A stretch of 64,000 nt of DNA from Bugulina stolonifera (lineage: Eukaryota; Bryozoa; Gymnolaemata; Cheilostomatida; Bugulidae). The stretch's first letter is position 1; each line of letters begins with the position of its first letter. The stretch is taken from contig OW285187.1 of NCBI GenBank assembly GCA_935421135.1, forward strand, positions 30,133,818 to 30,197,817, read 5' to 3'. The position numbers and the translations under genes are program-made. The notes under the pieces were generated by a model. The model had not been told where the DNA came from. It was given only the letters and a program-made list of their open reading frames with translations, and made no database searches. This document shows positions 61,301 through 64,000 of the stretch, piece after piece.

Positions 61301-61942
61301 TACTTTTTATCAAATCATACATATTGTAGCCATACTTGTACGCTATATAACACCAAGTGTACTTGTCACACTCGTTGTATTACAGCTCCTGACTGAATAT
61401 ATACATGTATATAGTCCTACTTTAGTTAGACACTATTATTACTAGTCTGTCTCTTCCCGATTTTAAAAGACCAGTTTATTTAATTTTAAACGCAAATTGT
61501 AATGTCCCAACCCAGACATGTCAAGCTAATCGCCTACATTGTTTGACTAAGCAATAAAATCGGTCAAACATGCAAAAATCTCCGCCGCATTTCCTATGTT
61601 TAAATAACTAAAATATTTTCTAACAAAAGTCACTGTGAGGATAAAATAAACATATCCATGTACATTATATACATAGTACATATATTATATAATAATATAT
61701 TGTGTTTAATAATACAGGAATTACAATAGCATTGCTGAGTTAGTCATGCATACGCTGACCACTGATCGCTGATAGGTGATTAGTATGAAGTATCTCACCT
61801 GATTGTCAGCAGAGACACTCATCTTAACTGGAGCAAGTAAAGATGATTCACTGCTTAGTATATCCTCACAATCTGTAAGCTCTCTACTTCCACAATCCTC
61901 ACTACTACAACACAATACACTAATGTAACAATCCACAGCCAT
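52317..61942 (-). CDS. grh: Grainyhead-family (CP2 superfamily) transcription factor, 16 coding exons
   Basis: Exons 5' to 3': 61942-61799, 60576-60457, 60005-59769, 59391-58405, 58216-58071, 57783-57689, 57309-57242, 56436-56322, 56110-56016, 55429-55268, 54775-54706, 54226-54058, 53637-53570, 53369-53284, 53135-53074, 52440-52317 (915 aa). The N-terminal half is acidic, then rich in Met/Pro/Gln (about 170-495), an activation-type region. The CP2/Grainyhead DNA-binding domain (about 550-775) shows [76 protein letters not shown] and [17 protein letters not shown]. The C-terminal 110 residues should form the dimerisation region. QKGVKGLP and FSSQKG favour Grainyhead over LSF/TFCP2. The family controls epithelial barrier genes. 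A GTG-initiated two-codon extension is ignored; ATG 61942 is used. Confidence 0.95.
55690..55990. repeat. Imperfect tandem repeat, about 57 bp, in a Grainyhead intron
   Basis: Units built on ACACACCACATAGTATATAC and ATGTACATTGTACATACACA repeat two to three times, then decay into shorter ACACACTAC-type repeats. It lies between exons 56110-56016 and 55429-55268. Confidence 0.8.
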
Positions 61943-64000
61943 ATTCACAACAAGTTCACATTAGATCTGCGGAATATCAAATTTTCACGTACAAATGAGG
62001 CAGGAGTCAGGAAAGTAAGCCTACTGTGACATCGGGACTCAATTTTTGCGTTCAATTAGATTTTGTTGCATCATCTGGTAGAAACATGAGAAATGCCGAT
62101 TCCATGCATGCCCTTACATTTTCCGATCCCAAAGTTTGCATAAATATCCAATGTATTATTTTTATAAATAATTACTCAAGTATATGTATATATAGATTAT
62201 ATATTAAGTTTTTAATATATTAACATAGTTTATTAGTGATTTTTTACTAAAAAGGTTCTTTTTCAAACAGTAATCAAACAGGCATCTGAAAGTTTGCTGA
62301 GACATATTTTGCATAAGCCCCAAGTAGAAAACAGTAGCAATTGAAAATATTTCTCGTGAAAAAAGTTTTAGTGAGACACACACAGGCAATGGTTTATTTA
62401 CATTAAATGTATAATGAAAGTACATATTCCAAAGAGATGAGATATGGGATGACGTGAGCTACTACTATCGATTTACACAGCTATTTATAGAAGGTGATAA
62501 GGCATGATAGTACCATAATGAAAGTGGATCGACGGTTGTAGGCGTAAAATGAATCAAAGATAACACATAATACTAATCCTGTGCCACCTGACTATACTTC
62601 TACTAGACATGTAGACAACATTGTAGGTGTATTTTAGTACACTTGTTTTAATTACTATCCTATTTTATGCCACTAATATAGAATTATGACCATGATATGA
62701 TTTTTGAAACAAATCTCTGTTTAAAATTATTGGCACAAAATTTCTCAAGCTATGGCCACATTTCAATTGGACTAATGTCTTTGCTAACACAGATTGCTGA
62801 CACACAACACTTTCAAGCACTAGCCAAGGCTGCCGCGACAAAAATTGGCCAAGTAAGCTTCAAGCAGCAGCCTTTTTCAGTTTATCCAAGCAACAATTGC
62901 TATAAGCCTATTAATGATCTAAGGTGTTGAGAGAATATGCATAACAACAACTCCAATCTTATTTTATAATAATTGCTAAGAGGTGATACACTACATCCAT
63001 GTAGGCCGTAGCTGTAAAATATAGTTGTGATTTGAAATAATAAACAACAACAAAGCGAACAATGCTGTCACATGTCAATTCTCAGTAGTTACACAGACCT
63101 GGACAATTGTTCACCATGCCGGTCTCTCCCAAAGAATGCCTCTTTTTAAAGAGATCATATAGCATATTATTACTTCAATCATGCAGGTATGATACTTTAC
63201 TATTGCAGAACAAAATACCTTTGACACCTACTCAAGATTCACTTGATAATTGACAATGACATTTTGAACGAAGTAACAAAGTGTTAACTAGCCTGGAGCG
63301 CTGTAGTACTCAATACTCTACATATCTATGATGTAATACAGTCTAGTTTGTGATTAAAAGTTGTCTTCTATCTGCTCGCTTTGCAAACAATCACTGTGGT
63401 TGATAGAAATAGTTTTGCTAAATTTTATAAAATTCTTCCTTTCACTAAAAACTGCTATTTTGGATTAAAGGCATCACACAAATATTGAGCTCTCCTATAT
63501 TCTTGACAAAAAAAGAGTAATTTTCAAAACTAGCATTCACTGACAAATGTTTGTAAAGAATTAGTCTATAGCTCCGAAAAAATATTTTTAGGGGTTGGAA
63601 GCTAGTAGTCTGTCACGCACACTGGAAGCAATGAGGAGATAACTTCCTAATTCAACCAGTAGCTGAAGAAGGCCCACAGTTAACTCACTGCCAAACAGCA
63701 CCACTAGACACTGGAGTGTTAGCCAGCCTACACTCCAACCTCTTACATAGTATCATCTTTCAAAGTAGCATTAAAAGTGAAATAGGACATTTGGGACTCT
63801 CAGTGTAACTTAATCCAGTGTTATCCAATACTGCGGTTTCCACATTGTTTGAACAACAAATGAGGGCTTAGTGGGTGAATATGATAACATCTATGTGACA
63901 TAGGGCCCACAATCCACTCCCCAAATAGTCTATACTATTTCTACTATGGATAATGTTTATGATGGTATTGAGTTACATACATATTAGGCCTATAACAGAT
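61943..64000. other. Upstream flank of Grainyhead; nothing recognised
   Basis: Should include the Grainyhead promoter and perhaps a noncoding first exon. I could not place a TATA box or an upstream exon. The rest is AT-rich with no splice-consistent coding frame on either strand; the short open frames at 62026-62223, 62204-62425 and 62697-62930 have no supporting motif. Confidence 0.55.

Noticed and set aside
1..64000. CRISPR arrays, bacterial operons, ribosome binding sites
   Set aside because: All genes are spliced and eukaryotic; the tandem repeats present lack unique spacers of constant length.

Overview
This is intron-rich, AT-rich nuclear DNA from an invertebrate animal. Splice sites follow GT-AG rules and gene families are metazoan (Grainyhead, POU, DIDO/PHF3, CERK, TBC1D22). 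I cannot name the species. A non-bilaterian such as a sponge fits the family mix and moderate intron sizes, but that is a weak inference. All exon boundaries below were read by eye; every gene model closes with an intact reading frame and a stop.

Layout. (1) 1-2,460 differs from the rest: a TATA-containing promoter, a two-exon gene (202-1516) for a lysine-rich, nuclear-looking protein with an internally duplicated domain, a roughly 105-bp AT-rich tandem array, then a very GC-rich, G-run-rich segment with a 28-bp perfect palindrome. (2) 2,460-6,680 is intergenic and mostly one degenerate hAT-like DNA transposon (3508-6371) with an exact 8-bp target duplication. (3) 6,679-14,498 (minus) is TBC1D22, a Rab GTPase-activating protein; two further exons at 14,751-15,652 are either a small separate gene or its 5' end. 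(4) 18,630-25,505 (plus) is ceramide kinase, CERK. The divergent TBC1D22/CERK pair matches the human 22q13 arrangement. (5) 25,506-29,590 is AT-rich intergenic DNA. (6) 29,591-33,582 (plus) is a POU-homeodomain factor nearest to classes 2/3. (7) 34,089-46,487 (minus) is a 23-coding-exon DIDO1/PHF3-type protein (PHD, TFIIS-central, SPOC, RGG tail), convergent with the POU gene. (8) 46,500-52,300 has no recognised gene but holds a tRNA-derived SINE, a solo LTR with a 4-bp target duplication, minisatellites and AT palindromes. (9) 52,317-61,942 (minus) is a Grainyhead-family transcription factor. (10) 61,943-64,000 has nothing recognised.

The genes do not form a pathway: the window holds two transcription factors, one chromatin/transcription-elongation regulator, one lipid kinase and one membrane-traffic GAP. 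The most unusual signals are the gene and GC-rich block at the left end, the deep head-to-head CERK/TBC1D22 synteny, and two introns where a minisatellite begins at the 5' splice site and copies it repeatedly.
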